NCBI RefSeq assembly: GCF_010993985.1
Contig: NZ_WINH01000007.1
Coordinates: 101,658 to 165,657 of the forward strand
DNA: 64,000 bases
Direction: 5' to 3'
Origin: Paraferrimonas sp. SM1919
GTDB taxonomy: Bacteria > Pseudomonadota > Gammaproteobacteria > Enterobacterales > Shewanellaceae
Shown piece by piece: positions 10,080 through 19,416 of this stretch. The notes under the pieces were generated by a model. It made no database searches, was not told where the DNA came from, and saw only the letters and a list, made by a program, of their open reading frames with translations. The position numbers were made by a program, and so were the translations under genes. Position 1 is the first letter of the stretch; each line of letters begins with the position of its first letter.

Positions 10080-10688
10080 TTATCGGCTAGCTAGGATTGA
10101 GTCAACCAATCCATATTCTACAGCTTGCTCTGCGCTCATAAAGTTATCACGATCGGTATCTTTCTCGATTACCTCTAGTGGTTGACCTGTATGTTGTGCA
10201 AGAGTTTCATTCAAACGCTGCTTTATGCCTAAAATTTCTTGTGCATGGATAGCAATATCCGATGCTTGACCTTGGAAGCCGCCAAGGGGTTGGTGAATCA
10301 TTACTCGGGCATTTGGCTGAACATAGCGCTTACCCTTAGCACCGCCAGCAAGTAAAAATGCACCCATAGAGCAAGCTTGGCCCATGCACACCGTTGCCAC
10401 GTCCGGCTTGATAAATTGCATAGTGTCATAAATTGACATACCAGCAGTTACCGAACCACCTGGGGAGTTAATATACAGGTAAATTTCCTTGTCAGGGTTT
10501 TCAGCTTCCAAAAATAAAAGCTGCGCCACAACTAAATTCGCCATATGCTCTTCAACTTGACCAGTTAAGAAGATAATACGTTCTTTAAGAAGGCGAGAAT
10601 AGATGTCGTAGGAGCGCTCACCCTTGGAAGTTTGTTCGACTACCATTGGTACTAATGCATTCATTACCGCTTGTGGGTCTTGATTCAT
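10080..10688 (-). CDS. clpP: ClpP, proteolytic subunit of the Clp protease
   Basis: A 202-residue serine peptidase forming the double-heptamer chamber of ClpXP and ClpAP. The catalytic triad is visible as Ser107 (GQACSMGAF), His132 (MIHQPLGG) and Asp181 ([10 protein letters not shown]). The glycine-rich handle region [16 protein letters not shown] is intact. Ribosome site AAGGAATGAT precedes the start. A terminator lies between tig and clpP, so clpP-clpX likely start from their own promoter plus read-through. Confidence 0.98.
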   Translation of the reverse strand: MNQDPQAVMNALVPMVVEQTSKGERSYDIYSRLLKERIIFLTGQVEEHMANLVVAQLLFLEAENPDKEIYLYINSPGGSVTAGMSIYDTMQFIKPDVATVCMGQACSMGAFLLAGGAKGKRYVQPNARVMIHQPLGGFQGQASDIAIHAQEILGIKQRLNETLAQHTGQPLEVIEKDTDRDNFMSAEQAVEYGLVDSILASR

Positions 10689-10704
10689 ATCATTCCTTTC
10701 CTAA

Positions 10705-10741
10705 TAAAAATGGCTCGCAAGGAACAATCCATGCGAGCCAT
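10705..10741 (-). terminator. Terminator downstream of tig
   Basis: Arms ATGGCTCGCA/TGCGAGCCAT with a 12-base loop, followed on the minus strand by TTTTTATT. Confidence 0.8.
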
Positions 10742-10774
10742 AAAAATGACTTCTAAACGAAACCGGTCAGTTAA

Positions 10775-12079
10775 TTAACGTTGACCAGCTTGGTTCATGA
10801 ACTCTTCAAAAGCAACTTCTTTCTCTGTTACTTTAGCTGTTTCTAGTAGCTTTTCAACCGCTTGTTCTTCAAGTGCAACATTTTTCATTTGTTGCATAAG
10901 TTCTTGATTACCTTTGTAGTGGGCAATAACTTCTGCTGGATCTTCATACGCAGAAGACATTGAAGCGATTAATTCTTCAACTTTTTCATCTGAAGCTTCT
11001 AGTTCGTTTGACTTGATAACTTCACCAAGTAATAAGCCTACCTTAACGCGACGTGCAGCTTGCTCAGTGAATAGCTCAGCTGGTAATTCTGGCATATTCT
11101 TGTTTTGAGCACCGCCCATGCGTTGTACCGCTTGTTGACGTAGAACGTTAACTTCTTGCTCAACTAGTGCTGCAGGAACTTCTAACTCGTTCTTCGCTAC
11201 TAGACCATCAAGAGTTTGAGTCTTGATGTTCGCTTTCAGAGCTTGATCTAGTTCGCGCTGCATGTTCTTTTCAATTTCAGCTTTAAGTGCGTCTACGCCA
11301 CCTTCAGTGATACCAAATAGAGCAACAAACTCATCATTTAGTTCAGGTAGAACCGCTTCAGTTACTTCAGTCAGAGTAATTGCGAAAGTCGCTGCTTTAC
11401 CTTTTAGGTTCTCAGCGTGGTACTCTTCTGGGAAAGTAACTTCGATATCGAATTGCTCACCAGCTTTGTGACCAGCGATGCCAGACTCGAAACCAGGGAT
11501 CATACGGCCAGAACCGATTTCTAGATCAAAACCTTCACCTTTACCGCCATCGAACTCTTCGCCATCGATAGAACCAACGAAGTCAATTTTAACTTTGTCG
11601 CCATCTTTTGCTTCACGTTCAACCGCTTCAAATTTAGCGTGTTGCTTACGTAGCGTATCAACCATTGAATCAATGTCTTCAGCTTTGATTGTACAAACTG
11701 GCTTTTCAACTTCAATTGCGTCTAGGTTAGCAAGTTCAACTTCTGGGTAAACTTCTACAGTAGCAGTGAATACGAAATCTTCGCCTTCAGATTGTGTAGG
11801 AGCGAAAGTTGGCATACCAGCTGGGTTGATTTTCTCAGCAACTACAGCTTCAAAGAAGCTACGTTGCATTGCTTCACCCATTACTTCTTGACGGATAGCT
11901 GCGCCAAAACGCTTGTTAACAACGCTTAGTGGTACTTTACCAGGACGGAAACCGTCAATACGAACGCGCTTTGCTTCGCTTTTTAGCTTAGCAGCAACCA
12001 TATCTTCGATTTGCTTAGCTTCTATAGTAATGGTCAGGCGACGCTCTAGACCTTGAGTGGTTTCAACTGAAACTTGCAT
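10775..12079 (-). CDS. tig: Trigger factor (ribosome-bound chaperone and prolyl isomerase)
   Basis: A 434-residue trigger factor, which binds at the ribosome exit tunnel through its N-terminal domain (signature [22 protein letters not shown]) and shields nascent chains. The FKBP-type domain covers about residues 150-245 ([37 protein letters not shown]). The C-terminal helical arms fill the rest. GAGGTAACATCA precedes the start. It is the first gene of the tig-clpP-clpX-lon-hupB-ppiD block. A sigma-70 promoter is visible about 150 bases upstream. Confidence 0.98.
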   Translation of the reverse strand: MQVSVETTQGLERRLTITIEAKQIEDMVAAKLKSEAKRVRIDGFRPGKVPLSVVNKRFGAAIRQEVMGEAMQRSFFEAVVAEKINPAGMPTFAPTQSEGEDFVFTATVEVYPEVELANLDAIEVEKPVCTIKAEDIDSMVDTLRKQHAKFEAVEREAKDGDKVKIDFVGSIDGEEFDGGKGEGFDLEIGSGRMIPGFESGIAGHKAGEQFDIEVTFPEEYHAENLKGKAATFAITLTEVTEAVLPELNDEFVALFGITEGGVDALKAEIEKNMQRELDQALKANIKTQTLDGLVAKNELEVPAALVEQEVNVLRQQAVQRMGGAQNKNMPELPAELFTEQAARRVKVGLLLGEVIKSNELEASDEKVEELIASMSSAYEDPAEVIAHYKGNQELMQQMKNVALEEQAVEKLLETAKVTEKEVAFEEFMNQAGQR

Positions 12080-12226
12080 TGATGTTACCTCAATAAATTC
12101 TATGTTTTATTTAAACGAACGCAATAACGCCCATTAAAAAATTCTTACCGCTGCTACTGTTGTTTATAGGTTACTAGATACCTAAATCGTGCTTGCGGAT
12201 TTTATAGCTTTAAAATAAGACGGGGC

Positions 12227-12255
12227 ATTATAGCCAGCGTTTGGATAAGAGTCGA
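12227..12255 (-). promoter_or_regulatory. Sigma-70 promoter for tig
   Basis: Minus strand: TCGACT, 17 bases, then a perfect TATAAT. The 303 bases between tig and the tRNA-His gene otherwise hold only the tRNA terminator. Confidence 0.6.
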
Positions 12256-12348
12256 GTGCTATGTAGTCCTTTTTCATAATTCTGTCAATACAGCGCTTGG
12301 GCACTAATTAAGCGAATGAAAAATAGATACTTTTTTGAGGCTAAAACC

Positions 12349-12376
12349 AAAAAAGGTCAGCATTAAGCTGACCTTC
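12349..12376 (-). terminator. Terminator of the tRNA operon
   Basis: Stem AAGGTCAGC/GCTGACCTT, loop of five, followed by TTTTTTGG on the minus strand. Confidence 0.85.
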
Positions 12377-12382
12377 ATAAGA

Positions 12383-12459
12383 TGGGGTGACTGATGGGAC
12401 TTGAACCCACGACAACCGGAATCACAATCCGGGGCTCTACCGACTGAGCTACAATCACC
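12383..12459 (-). tRNA. tRNA-His (anticodon GTG)
   Basis: The cloverleaf is complete. Anticodon loop ATTGTGATT gives GTG. The extra 5' G opposite C73, specific to tRNA-His, is encoded, as is the 3' CCA. The acceptor stem GTGATTG/CAGTCAC pairs with one G-T. Confidence 0.97.
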
Positions 12460-12467
12460 ATTGTATG

Positions 12468-12544
12468 TGGCACGCCCGGCAGGACTTGAACCTGCGACCA
12501 TCCGCTTAGAAGGCGGATGCTCTATCCAGCTGAGCTACGGGCGC
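12468..12544 (-). tRNA. tRNA-Arg (anticodon TCT)
   Basis: Anticodon loop CTTCTAA gives TCT, reading AGA/AGG. Acceptor arms GCGCCCG/CGGGCGT pair; CCA is encoded. It lies 8 bases from tRNA-His in the same transcript. Confidence 0.97.
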
Positions 12545-12581
12545 ACTGTTCAGGAGTCTATAACCAGGACATCCTTGAATT

Positions 12582-12658
<77 letters not shown>

Positions 12659-12700
12659 ATACAGTTGTTGTTGGCGAGTTCGCCTTGACAACGGAAGCGG

Positions 12701-12729
12701 ATATTACTGACTAAGTTTAAAAGCGTCAA
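12701..12729 (-). promoter_or_regulatory. Promoter of the tRNA operon
   Basis: Minus strand: TTGACG, 17 bases, TAATAT, then a GC-rich discriminator (CCGCTTCC) typical of stringently controlled stable-RNA promoters. Confidence 0.65.
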
Positions 12730-12956
12730 ACGTTTTTTTCAAAAAATAGTGTGACTGAATCTTTTTTGTGCGAATCATCAAGCTTGGCAATGATGACTTG
12801 CAACGCTGTTTAATTTTTTTAGCTAACACAACAAGCGCTTTTTAGTTGATAAGACTTCAAGTTGATTCAGGTGCTTTGGCAATGACACAGTATCAAGGGG
12901 CTGTTAAAATAGCGCTACATTTAGTGACTCATATGCCAATAGGAAGCATCACTCAC

Positions 12957-13814
12957 ATGTCAGCCCAGATCATAGATGGAAAAGCGATTGCCGCTTCAAT
13001 ACGTCAAAATATTTCTCAATCAGTATCAGAGCGCGTTGCTGCAGGAAAACGTGCACCAGGTTTAGCCGTTGTTTTAGTTGGTAGCGATCCTGCTTCTCAG
13101 GTTTATGTGGGTTCAAAGCGCCGAGCCTGTGAAGAAATTGGCTTTAAATCGAAGTCTTATGATTTAGAGGCAAGCACTAGCGAAGAGCAACTATTGGCAT
13201 TAATTGATGTGTTAAATCTAGATAATGAAATTGACGGTATTTTAGTGCAGCTGCCTTTGCCTGAGCATATTGATACCTCTAAGGTGATTGAGCGCATTGC
13301 TCCAAACAAAGATGTGGATGGCTTTCACCCCTATAATATTGGCCGTTTAGCCCAACGTATTCCAGTTCTGCGCCCATGTACGCCAATGGGCATTATGACC
13401 CTAATCGAGTCAACCGGGGTGGACATGCATGGTTTACATGCCGTGATTGTGGGGGCGTCTAATATTGTAGGCCGTCCTATGACCCTAGAGCTGCTGCTGG
13501 CAGGTTGCACGACGACTACTTGTCACCGCTTTACTAAAGATTTAAAAGAACAGGTACAAAAGGCTGATCTACTGGTGGTAGCGGTGGGTAAGCCGAACTT
13601 TATTCCTGGGGATTGGATTAAGCCAGGTGCGATTGTGATTGATGTGGGCATTAACCGTTTAGAGAACGGTTCACTTGTCGGTGATGTGGAATATGATGTG
13701 GCAGCCGAGCGTGCCGCCCATATTACTCCGGTTCCAGGTGGTGTTGGCCCGATGACCATTGCCAGTTTGATGCAAAATACCTTATTTGCCGCTGAAAATT
13801 ACCACGACAAATAA
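12957..13814 (+). CDS. folD: Bifunctional methylene-THF dehydrogenase / methenyl-THF cyclohydrolase FolD
   Basis: FolD interconverts 5,10-methylene-, methenyl- and 10-formyl-tetrahydrofolate for purine and fMet synthesis. The start at 12957 ([13 protein letters not shown]) matches the family N-terminus and gives 285 residues; the longer frame from 12846 adds 37 non-conserved residues. Visible motifs are [14 protein letters not shown] with the catalytic lysine, the substrate segment [10 protein letters not shown], the NADP-binding [13 protein letters not shown], and the terminal signature [13 protein letters not shown] terminator follows. It is divergent from the tRNA operon. Confidence 0.97.
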   Translation: MSAQIIDGKAIAASIRQNISQSVSERVAAGKRAPGLAVVLVGSDPASQVYVGSKRRACEEIGFKSKSYDLEASTSEEQLLALIDVLNLDNEIDGILVQLPLPEHIDTSKVIERIAPNKDVDGFHPYNIGRLAQRIPVLRPCTPMGIMTLIESTGVDMHGLHAVIVGASNIVGRPMTLELLLAGCTTTTCHRFTKDLKEQVQKADLLVVAVGKPNFIPGDWIKPGAIVIDVGINRLENGSLVGDVEYDVAAERAAHITPVPGGVGPMTIASLMQNTLFAAENYHDK

Positions 13815-13833
13815 CACCTGCAAGATTTATAGT

Positions 13834-13857
13834 AAAAGACAGCTTAGGCTGTCTTTT
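13834..13857 (+). terminator. Terminator of folD
   Basis: Stem AAAAGACAGC/GCTGTCTTTT with loop TTAG and T-run. Confidence 0.85.
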
Positions 13858-13877
13858 TCATTTTAGAGGGATACCCA

Positions 13878-14300
13878 ATGTGGCAACAATATTCTATTAC
13901 TTTACCCGCTAAGCGTCGTGGTTTTCATTTGATCACTGACTTAATTGAAAGCTCAATCAGTGAATTACATCGGGTTAAAATGGGCTTGTTACACCTACAA
14001 CTTCAGCACACCTCGGCCTCAATTACCCTCAATGAAAATGCCGATCCTACGGTTAGGCAAGATTTTGAGCATTTTTTCAATAAGACTGTGCCTAATATGG
14101 CTGGCTTTAAGCATACCTATGAAGGTCCCGATGATATGCCGGCTCATATCAAATCCAGCCTATTGGGCACCTCGTTAACGCTACCAATCAGTCATGGTCG
14201 TTTGGCGTTAGGTACCTGGCAGGGGATCTATTTAGGCGAGCATCGAGATTACGGCGGTGAGCGACGTATTATTGCTACCCTTAATGGGCAACTTGAGTAA
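13878..14300 (+). CDS. yjbQ: YjbQ-family protein (UPF0047)
   Basis: A 140-residue member of the YjbQ/UPF0047 family, with the signatures [16 protein letters not shown] and [20 protein letters not shown]. Members are small trimeric proteins; some were reported to have weak thiamine phosphate synthase activity, but the physiological role is unclear. The conserved His and Glu residues of the presumed active site are present. GAGGG precedes the ATG. It lies alone between folD and pepD, on the same strand. Confidence 0.92.
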   Translation: MWQQYSITLPAKRRGFHLITDLIESSISELHRVKMGLLHLQLQHTSASITLNENADPTVRQDFEHFFNKTVPNMAGFKHTYEGPDDMPAHIKSSLLGTSLTLPISHGRLALGTWQGIYLGEHRDYGGERRIIATLNGQLE

Positions 14301-14373
14301 TTTTTAACAGTCAAAGTTTGTGATAAGATGCCTCGGTTAATAATTGTATAAAATATTTTATCGGAGCTTTTCA

Positions 14374-15831
14374 ATGAGCAACATTGCCGAACTATACCCA
14401 CAGCCGTTATGGCAGTGGTTTGATCAAATTTGTGCTATTCCGCACCCATCAAAACATGAACAACAATTAATTGATCATATTACCGCTTGGGCTGATGCCA
14501 ATAACATCGAATACAGCCAAGACAAAGTGGGCAACCTAATCTTTAAAAAGCCGGCTACCCCTGGCTATGAGAACCGCAAAACGGTTGCCCTGCAGGCGCA
14601 CCTTGATATGGTTCCACAAAAGAACTCAGATAAAGACCACGACTTTGTGACCGATCCTATCGAGCCAATTATTGACGGTGAGTGGGTACGCGCTAATGGT
14701 ACGACTTTAGGTTCAGACAACGGTATTGGTATGTCTTCAGCCCTAGCTGTGCTGGGTTCAAACGATATCCCCCATGGTCCACTAGAAGTGCTACTAACCG
14801 TTGACGAAGAAGCGGGCATGACAGGTGCCTTTGGTTTAGAGCCAGGTTACCTAGATGCAGAGATCCTAATTAACACTGACTCCGAGCAAGAGGGTGAAGT
14901 GTACATGGGTTGTGCCGGTGGTGTTGATGCCAGCATTGAGCTAGAGCTTGAGAAACAAGCTGTTGCTAGCGATAGTGCTGCCTTCCGCATTGCCGTAAGT
15001 GGCCTAAAAGGCGGTCACTCAGGTTGTGATATTCACCTAGGCCGTGGTAACGCCAATAAACTATTGGCACGCTTCCTTGTAGAAAGCGCCAGTGCACTTG
15101 AGCTAACCCTAGCAAACATCGAAGGCGGTTCACTGCGTAATGCGATCCCTCGTGAAGGCGAAATGACAGTAGTGGTGCCTGCCGCTAAAGCCGATGCGCT
15201 AAATACCGCATTAGAAGCGTTCACTGCGACCGTTAAAAATGAATTAGCGACGCCAGAGCCAAGCCTAAAAATCGTTATTGAAACCGCGACTGCCACTGAC
15301 AGTTTCAGTGCCGCATCAACGGCGCGCTTAGCCCAGTTAATGCATGCAGCGCCTAATGGCGTAATGGCAATGAGCCAAGACATTGAAGGTGTGGTAGAAA
15401 CTTCACTGAATATGGGTGTGGTTCGCACTGAAGCTAACAAGGTTTCGATTCTTTGTTTAATACGTTCGCTGGATGATTCAGGTCGCCGCAATATTGAAAA
15501 CATGCTTTCAAGCCTAAGCGCATTAGCGGGCGCCAACTGTGAATTTTCTGGCGCATATCCTGGCTGGAAGCCGGATAATAGCTCCCCAGTAATGGCGATT
15601 GTGCGTGAAGTGTATGACGGTCTGTACGGTCATAAGCCAAACATCATGGTGATTCACGCTGGCCTTGAGTGTGGTCTGTTTAAAGAGCCTTACCCACACA
15701 TGGATATGGTTTCTATTGGTCCAACGATTCGTTTCCCTCACTCACCAGATGAGAAGGTAAAAATTGATACCGTAGGCCTATACTGGAAGCTATTGCTAGC
15801 GGTGCTAGAGAATATTCCAGCAAAAGCTTAA
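14374..15831 (+). CDS. pepD: Cytosol non-specific dipeptidase (aminoacyl-histidine dipeptidase)
   Basis: This 485-residue M20C zinc peptidase cleaves many dipeptides, including Xaa-His. The start at 14374 (MSNIAELYPQPLWQWFDQI) follows CGGAGC; the frame extends 10 codons upstream without support. Metal-site segments are visible: QAHLDMVPQ, GTTLGSDNGIGMS, the catalytic DEEAGMTGAFGL, and near the end MVIHAGLECGLF. It acts in the cytoplasm in peptide recycling. A strong terminator follows. Confidence 0.96.
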   Translation: MSNIAELYPQPLWQWFDQICAIPHPSKHEQQLIDHITAWADANNIEYSQDKVGNLIFKKPATPGYENRKTVALQAHLDMVPQKNSDKDHDFVTDPIEPIIDGEWVRANGTTLGSDNGIGMSSALAVLGSNDIPHGPLEVLLTVDEEAGMTGAFGLEPGYLDAEILINTDSEQEGEVYMGCAGGVDASIELELEKQAVASDSAAFRIAVSGLKGGHSGCDIHLGRGNANKLLARFLVESASALELTLANIEGGSLRNAIPREGEMTVVVPAAKADALNTALEAFTATVKNELATPEPSLKIVIETATATDSFSAASTARLAQLMHAAPNGVMAMSQDIEGVVETSLNMGVVRTEANKVSILCLIRSLDDSGRRNIENMLSSLSALAGANCEFSGAYPGWKPDNSSPVMAIVREVYDGLYGHKPNIMVIHAGLECGLFKEPYPHMDMVSIGPTIRFPHSPDEKVKIDTVGLYWKLLLAVLENIPAKA

Positions 15832-15854
15832 GAATTATCATTCATTAAGTAACT

Positions 15855-15883
15855 AAGGCGGGTTTACCCGCCTTTTTATTTTT
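15855..15883 (+). terminator. Terminator of pepD
   Basis: Stem AAGGCGGGT/ACCCGCCTT with a two-base loop, followed by TTTATTTTTT. Confidence 0.85.
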
Positions 15884-15906
15884 TACTGTTTTAAACTTGT
15901 TATTCA

Positions 15907-16575
15907 ATGTCAGAGATTTACTTAGAGCTCACCCGAGACGGCTCCCATACTTTGGTTAACCCGGGGTTAGATGAAGGCTACCATGCCTTTGCGGGCGCGT
16001 TTACCGAATCAGTGTATGTGTATATTGAAAAGGGGCTAGCCACTCACCCTATCAATAATAATGTCAAAATCCTTGAGGTAGGCTTTGGCACCGGGCTTAA
16101 TGCCGCGCTAAGTTATCAGCACTGCCAGCAAGCGGGAGCTGAGCTGTATTTTCATACCCTAGAGCCATTTCCAATATCAGCACAGTTAGCCGCCAAACTG
16201 AATTACCCAGAATTCTTAGAAGATGCTGGTAAGCAAGTGTTTAATGCGCTGCATCAGGCTCCTTGGCAGCAACAAACCGATATCACCTCAGACTTTCGTT
16301 TATACAAAGATGAAACCCTGCTTACCAAAGCGACCTTGCCTGAGGGGCACTTTGATCTGGTGTACTTCGACGCCTTTGCTCCGAAAAAACAGCCCAGTGT
16401 ATGGACCATGGAAAACCTAGAGCAATGCCATCGTGCTTTAAAAGTGGGGGGCATGCTGGTGTCTTACTGTGCCAACGGCCAATTTAAGCGCAACCTAAAA
16501 GCCCTAGGCTTTAAGTTGGAGCAATGCGAAGGGCCAATGGGCAGAAAAGAAATGACGAGGGCGATAAAACTTTAG
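15907..16575 (+). CDS. mnmD: Stand-alone MnmD-type tRNA wobble-uridine methyltransferase
   Basis: A 222-residue SAM-dependent methyltransferase matching the N-terminal half of bifunctional MnmC. Motifs are ILEVGFGTGLNAAL (SAM binding) and VYFDAFAPKKQPSVWT, the family signature, followed by GMLVSYCANGQFKRNL. The reaction is methylation of the aminomethyl group at position 5 of U34 in certain tRNAs, giving mnm5U. The FAD oxidase half found fused in E. coli MnmC is absent, and no such gene follows. No clear ribosome site precedes the ATG. Whether a full MnmC exists elsewhere cannot be seen. Confidence 0.85.
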   Translation: MSEIYLELTRDGSHTLVNPGLDEGYHAFAGAFTESVYVYIEKGLATHPINNNVKILEVGFGTGLNAALSYQHCQQAGAELYFHTLEPFPISAQLAAKLNYPEFLEDAGKQVFNALHQAPWQQQTDITSDFRLYKDETLLTKATLPEGHFDLVYFDAFAPKKQPSVWTMENLEQCHRALKVGGMLVSYCANGQFKRNLKALGFKLEQCEGPMGRKEMTRAIKL

Positions 16576-16652
16576 CGACAAGAGGGCGCTGCGAGGGCGG
16601 CGCCCTGCAAGATTCGAGGGCGTCATTTCGTGACTTTGAGGAATACAGAATA

Positions 16653-16687
16653 CGGATGACAGAATACAGACTGTATTCAGTTATCCG
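16653..16687. repeat. Imperfect inverted repeat between mnmD and the MMPL gene
   Basis: Two 17-base arms (CGGATGACAGAATACAG and its near complement) differ at two positions around one central base. GAATAC occurs once more just upstream. Another hairpin, AGGGCGC/GCGCCCT, lies at about 16582-16605. There is no T-run, so I read it as a dispersed palindromic element, not a proven terminator. Confidence 0.5.
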
Positions 16688-16697
16688 TTATCTTTCT

Positions 16698-19028
16698 TTA
16701 AGGCTTCGGCTTAGTCACATTAAGCAATACCGGTAATAATACTAGGCTGAATACTAATATGCAGCTTAGGGCGATGGTCAGTACGATGCCGATGGAGAAC
16801 ATGCCTTGGTGGGCTGATAGGCTTAGGGCGCCAAAGGTGCACAGAGTAGTTAGGCTGCTGACTAAGCTGGCCTTTGGGGTAGAGCTGGCAAAGAAGCTGG
16901 CTAGATCATTAGACTGTCTAAAACGTTCAACGATATGAATGCCATTATCGACACCTAAGCCAAAGATCAGCGGCATTACTATGATGTTAGCCATATTCAA
17001 CGATAAGCCAAACCATTCAATCAGCGCTAGGGTAGTGACGGCGCTTAGGGCGAGTGGAATTAAAATTAATACCACATCGCCTTTATAGCGGACGTTGAAA
17101 AACAACAGGGTGGCAATAACCGCAATAGCAAGGGCGATCGCTTCAAAAAATGCCTGGGTAATAATACTGCCCACTTCTTTTTCTACCACAGCGCGGCCAG
17201 AGGCGTTAGGCAGTACTGACTTCACCTCTTTAATAAATTGATTGAGTTTTTTAACCTGGCTCATGTCGCCACTCGGGGTGATAATAAACAGCTGTTTATC
17301 GCCATTAATAAATTGCCCTTTAATATGCTCAGGTATGGTCACATCAGCGCTGATATTCATATTCATCAGCAACTCATTTAAACCACTAAATAGCCTTTGA
17401 CTCAGCTCAGAAGATGGCAACGGAGCTTCACTTGGCTTTGGAATCGATTGCAGCATTGTCAGCAACTGTTGCTGCCTTTGCTCGGGCTGCTTAAGGCTGA
17501 TATCCAATTGACTATTTACCTTTGCCACCGATGGTAACGCTAATAGTTGTTCGGTGATGGCTTGAGTATCTTGGTCACTTGGGGCCATCGCGTATAACTG
17601 ATAGCTTGAGCCCAGTTTTTGGCTGCTGATTTGCTGCAGGGTTTGGACTGAATCCGAATTTGGGTTTTTCAGGCTTAGGGTGGAAAAATCAAACCTAAAT
17701 TGGCTGGCCACTAAAGTTGCTAATCCCATTAATAAAAAGGATCCGACTAAAATAAACCCTTGGCCTTTTGCTAGTATTTGGGCAAAGCGCTGCCAAGAAC
17801 CGCCCACTTGTGCCTTTGCTTTTGGGTAGCCAAATAATGCAAAAAATAATGGGATCACCACAAAGGCGCAGCTGACGCCGATGAGCATTCCCAGAGCAGA
17901 AATTATCCCAAGTTCACCCAGTCCAGTGTAGTCCGTTGGGTAGAAGCTTAAAAAGCCGATGGCAGAAGAGAGCGCACATAAACCTAAGGGTTTGATGGAA
18001 TGGGTTAACGCCTCTAATACACCAAGTTTGTCATCTTTTAATTGCTGACGGCTCTGAGTGATGTGCATGCAAAAATGAATCGCAAAGTCGACCGCAAGGC
18101 CGATAAACATCACCATAAACACAATCGAAATGGTATTGTAACTGCCCACTGCCATAAGACCTGCGCTAAAGGTAAAGGTCAGCCCGACTAATACCGCCGC
18201 ATAGCAAGCCAGTATCGAACGCAGTGAGCCCATGGCAATGGCTAAAATAATAATAAGCCCCAATAAAGAGGCGCTACCGGCCAGAGCAATGGACTCGTTG
18301 GCAGCGACGATTTCATCGTAATCTAGGGCGGCTTGACCAGATAGCTTAACCTCAATTGCTGCATCTAAATTCGCCGCCGCTATCACCCCATATGCTGCTT
18401 CAATAATGGCCTTATTAGGCTGAGGATGGCTGAGATCTGGGGTGGCCGTTAGTACAATAACACTCGCAGTAGCAGGGTTAAGGGTTTGGCTAATTAAGCT
18501 CTGCCAATCAACAATACCCTGCTGTGCTTGGCTAATAGCTTGGGCCGCAAGGGAATTATTTCCTTGTTCGTTGGCAAGTTGTTGAACTTTGCCAGCATCT
18601 TGGCGGTAGCTGGCCGCAATAATTGGTACAAGTTCTTTTTTAGCGAGTTGCTCGAATTGATTAAATTTTTCTTGGTTGGCAAGCCCTAGGGCATGCTGTT
18701 GAATCCAAGGCTCTGAAGTTGGACTAACAACTTTACTAAAGAGTGGGTGCTTGTTAAAACCCTGACTTAGGGCGTTGGTCGCAGTTTGAGTGTCGCCACT
18801 TGAATGACTGTTTATTAGGACAAGCAGGTTACTGTCTTGTTTGAAATGCTGATTCAATTCATCGTAATCCTCTAACCACTGACCTTGTTGCTTTACTAAG
18901 GATGATAGATCGGCGTTCATGGCAAAGTAATGGCTGCCATACCAACTGGATAGGCCACAAAGCATTAAAAGAATCAGTGCAATAGCTTTTGGGAAGCGCC
19001 AAATCAAGGCTAAGTAGGAATGCAGCAT
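16698..19028 (-). CDS. MMPL/RND-superfamily exporter
   Basis: A 776-residue inner membrane protein with the two-fold RND plan: one N-terminal helix (~15-35), a ~200-residue periplasmic domain, a block of helices with sterol-sensing-like segments (MFIGLAVDFAIHFCMHI), a second N-terminal-like helix (~415-440), a second periplasmic domain and a final helix block (MPLIFGLGVDNGIHIVERF). The paired GLAVDFAIH/GLGVDNGIH motifs carry the Asp residues used for proton coupling. Such single-component exporters move lipids or other hydrophobic molecules (MmpL, HpnN types). The substrate is unknown and no neighbour points to one. Start region lacks a strong ribosome site. Confidence 0.85.
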   Translation of the reverse strand: MLHSYLALIWRFPKAIALILLMLCGLSSWYGSHYFAMNADLSSLVKQQGQWLEDYDELNQHFKQDSNLLVLINSHSSGDTQTATNALSQGFNKHPLFSKVVSPTSEPWIQQHALGLANQEKFNQFEQLAKKELVPIIAASYRQDAGKVQQLANEQGNNSLAAQAISQAQQGIVDWQSLISQTLNPATASVIVLTATPDLSHPQPNKAIIEAAYGVIAAANLDAAIEVKLSGQAALDYDEIVAANESIALAGSASLLGLIIILAIAMGSLRSILACYAAVLVGLTFTFSAGLMAVGSYNTISIVFMVMFIGLAVDFAIHFCMHITQSRQQLKDDKLGVLEALTHSIKPLGLCALSSAIGFLSFYPTDYTGLGELGIISALGMLIGVSCAFVVIPLFFALFGYPKAKAQVGGSWQRFAQILAKGQGFILVGSFLLMGLATLVASQFRFDFSTLSLKNPNSDSVQTLQQISSQKLGSSYQLYAMAPSDQDTQAITEQLLALPSVAKVNSQLDISLKQPEQRQQQLLTMLQSIPKPSEAPLPSSELSQRLFSGLNELLMNMNISADVTIPEHIKGQFINGDKQLFIITPSGDMSQVKKLNQFIKEVKSVLPNASGRAVVEKEVGSIITQAFFEAIALAIAVIATLLFFNVRYKGDVVLILIPLALSAVTTLALIEWFGLSLNMANIIVMPLIFGLGVDNGIHIVERFRQSNDLASFFASSTPKASLVSSLTTLCTFGALSLSAHQGMFSIGIVLTIALSCILVFSLVLLPVLLNVTKPKP

Positions 19029-19113
19029 AAAGATTAACTTAGTGATGAATATTACCGCTAATTGTATGCCTACAAACGTAAAAGGGGAATGTTAATTGAT
19101 TGGTAAGTTATTA

Positions 19114-19320
19114 TTAATGCCAATCTCTAGGGGAATTGTCTACACACTTCTTACAATTAAGGCGATGGCCTAACATTTGTTGGCGACCTTCTTTGGTTAC
19201 TACCCAAGGACGGTTGATAAAAGGAGGCTGGTGGCGGACGTGTTGGTTATGACCGCAGGCTAATTTAGCTACCCAGTGATTTTCATCGTCCTGATGGTAG
19301 CCAACGATTTCTTGGTTCAA
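19114..19320 (-). CDS. DUF3565 small metal-binding protein
   Basis: A 68-residue protein of the DUF3565 family. The residues CGHNQHVRHQPP and LNCKKCVDN suggest one zinc site (Cys-His with Cys-x2-Cys). The start is TTG at 19320; there is no in-frame ATG nearby that keeps the conserved start EIVGYHQDDENHWVA. Function is unknown. It lies upstream of the MMPL exporter on the same strand, with an 85-base gap. Confidence 0.8.
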   Translation of the reverse strand: MNQEIVGYHQDDENHWVAKLACGHNQHVRHQPPFINRPWVVTKEGRQQMLGHRLNCKKCVDNSPRDWH

Positions 19321-19369
19321 AAATGATTACCTATATTTTTACTTATCGAAAGTAAGTGGAGTTTATTGC

Positions 19370-19396
19370 AAAAATAAAGGGAAGCCTAGGCTTCCC
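19370..19396 (-). terminator. Terminator of the DUF885 gene
   Basis: Stem GGGAAGCC/GGCTTCCC, two-base loop, followed on the minus strand by TTTATTTTT. Confidence 0.8.
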
Positions 19397-19416
19397 CTTG
19401 TTCAATTAAGCGCAAG

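Noticed and set aside
16576..16697. Terminator for mnmD or the MMPL gene
   Set aside because: The palindromes are long but no T-run follows on either strand; listed as a repeat instead.
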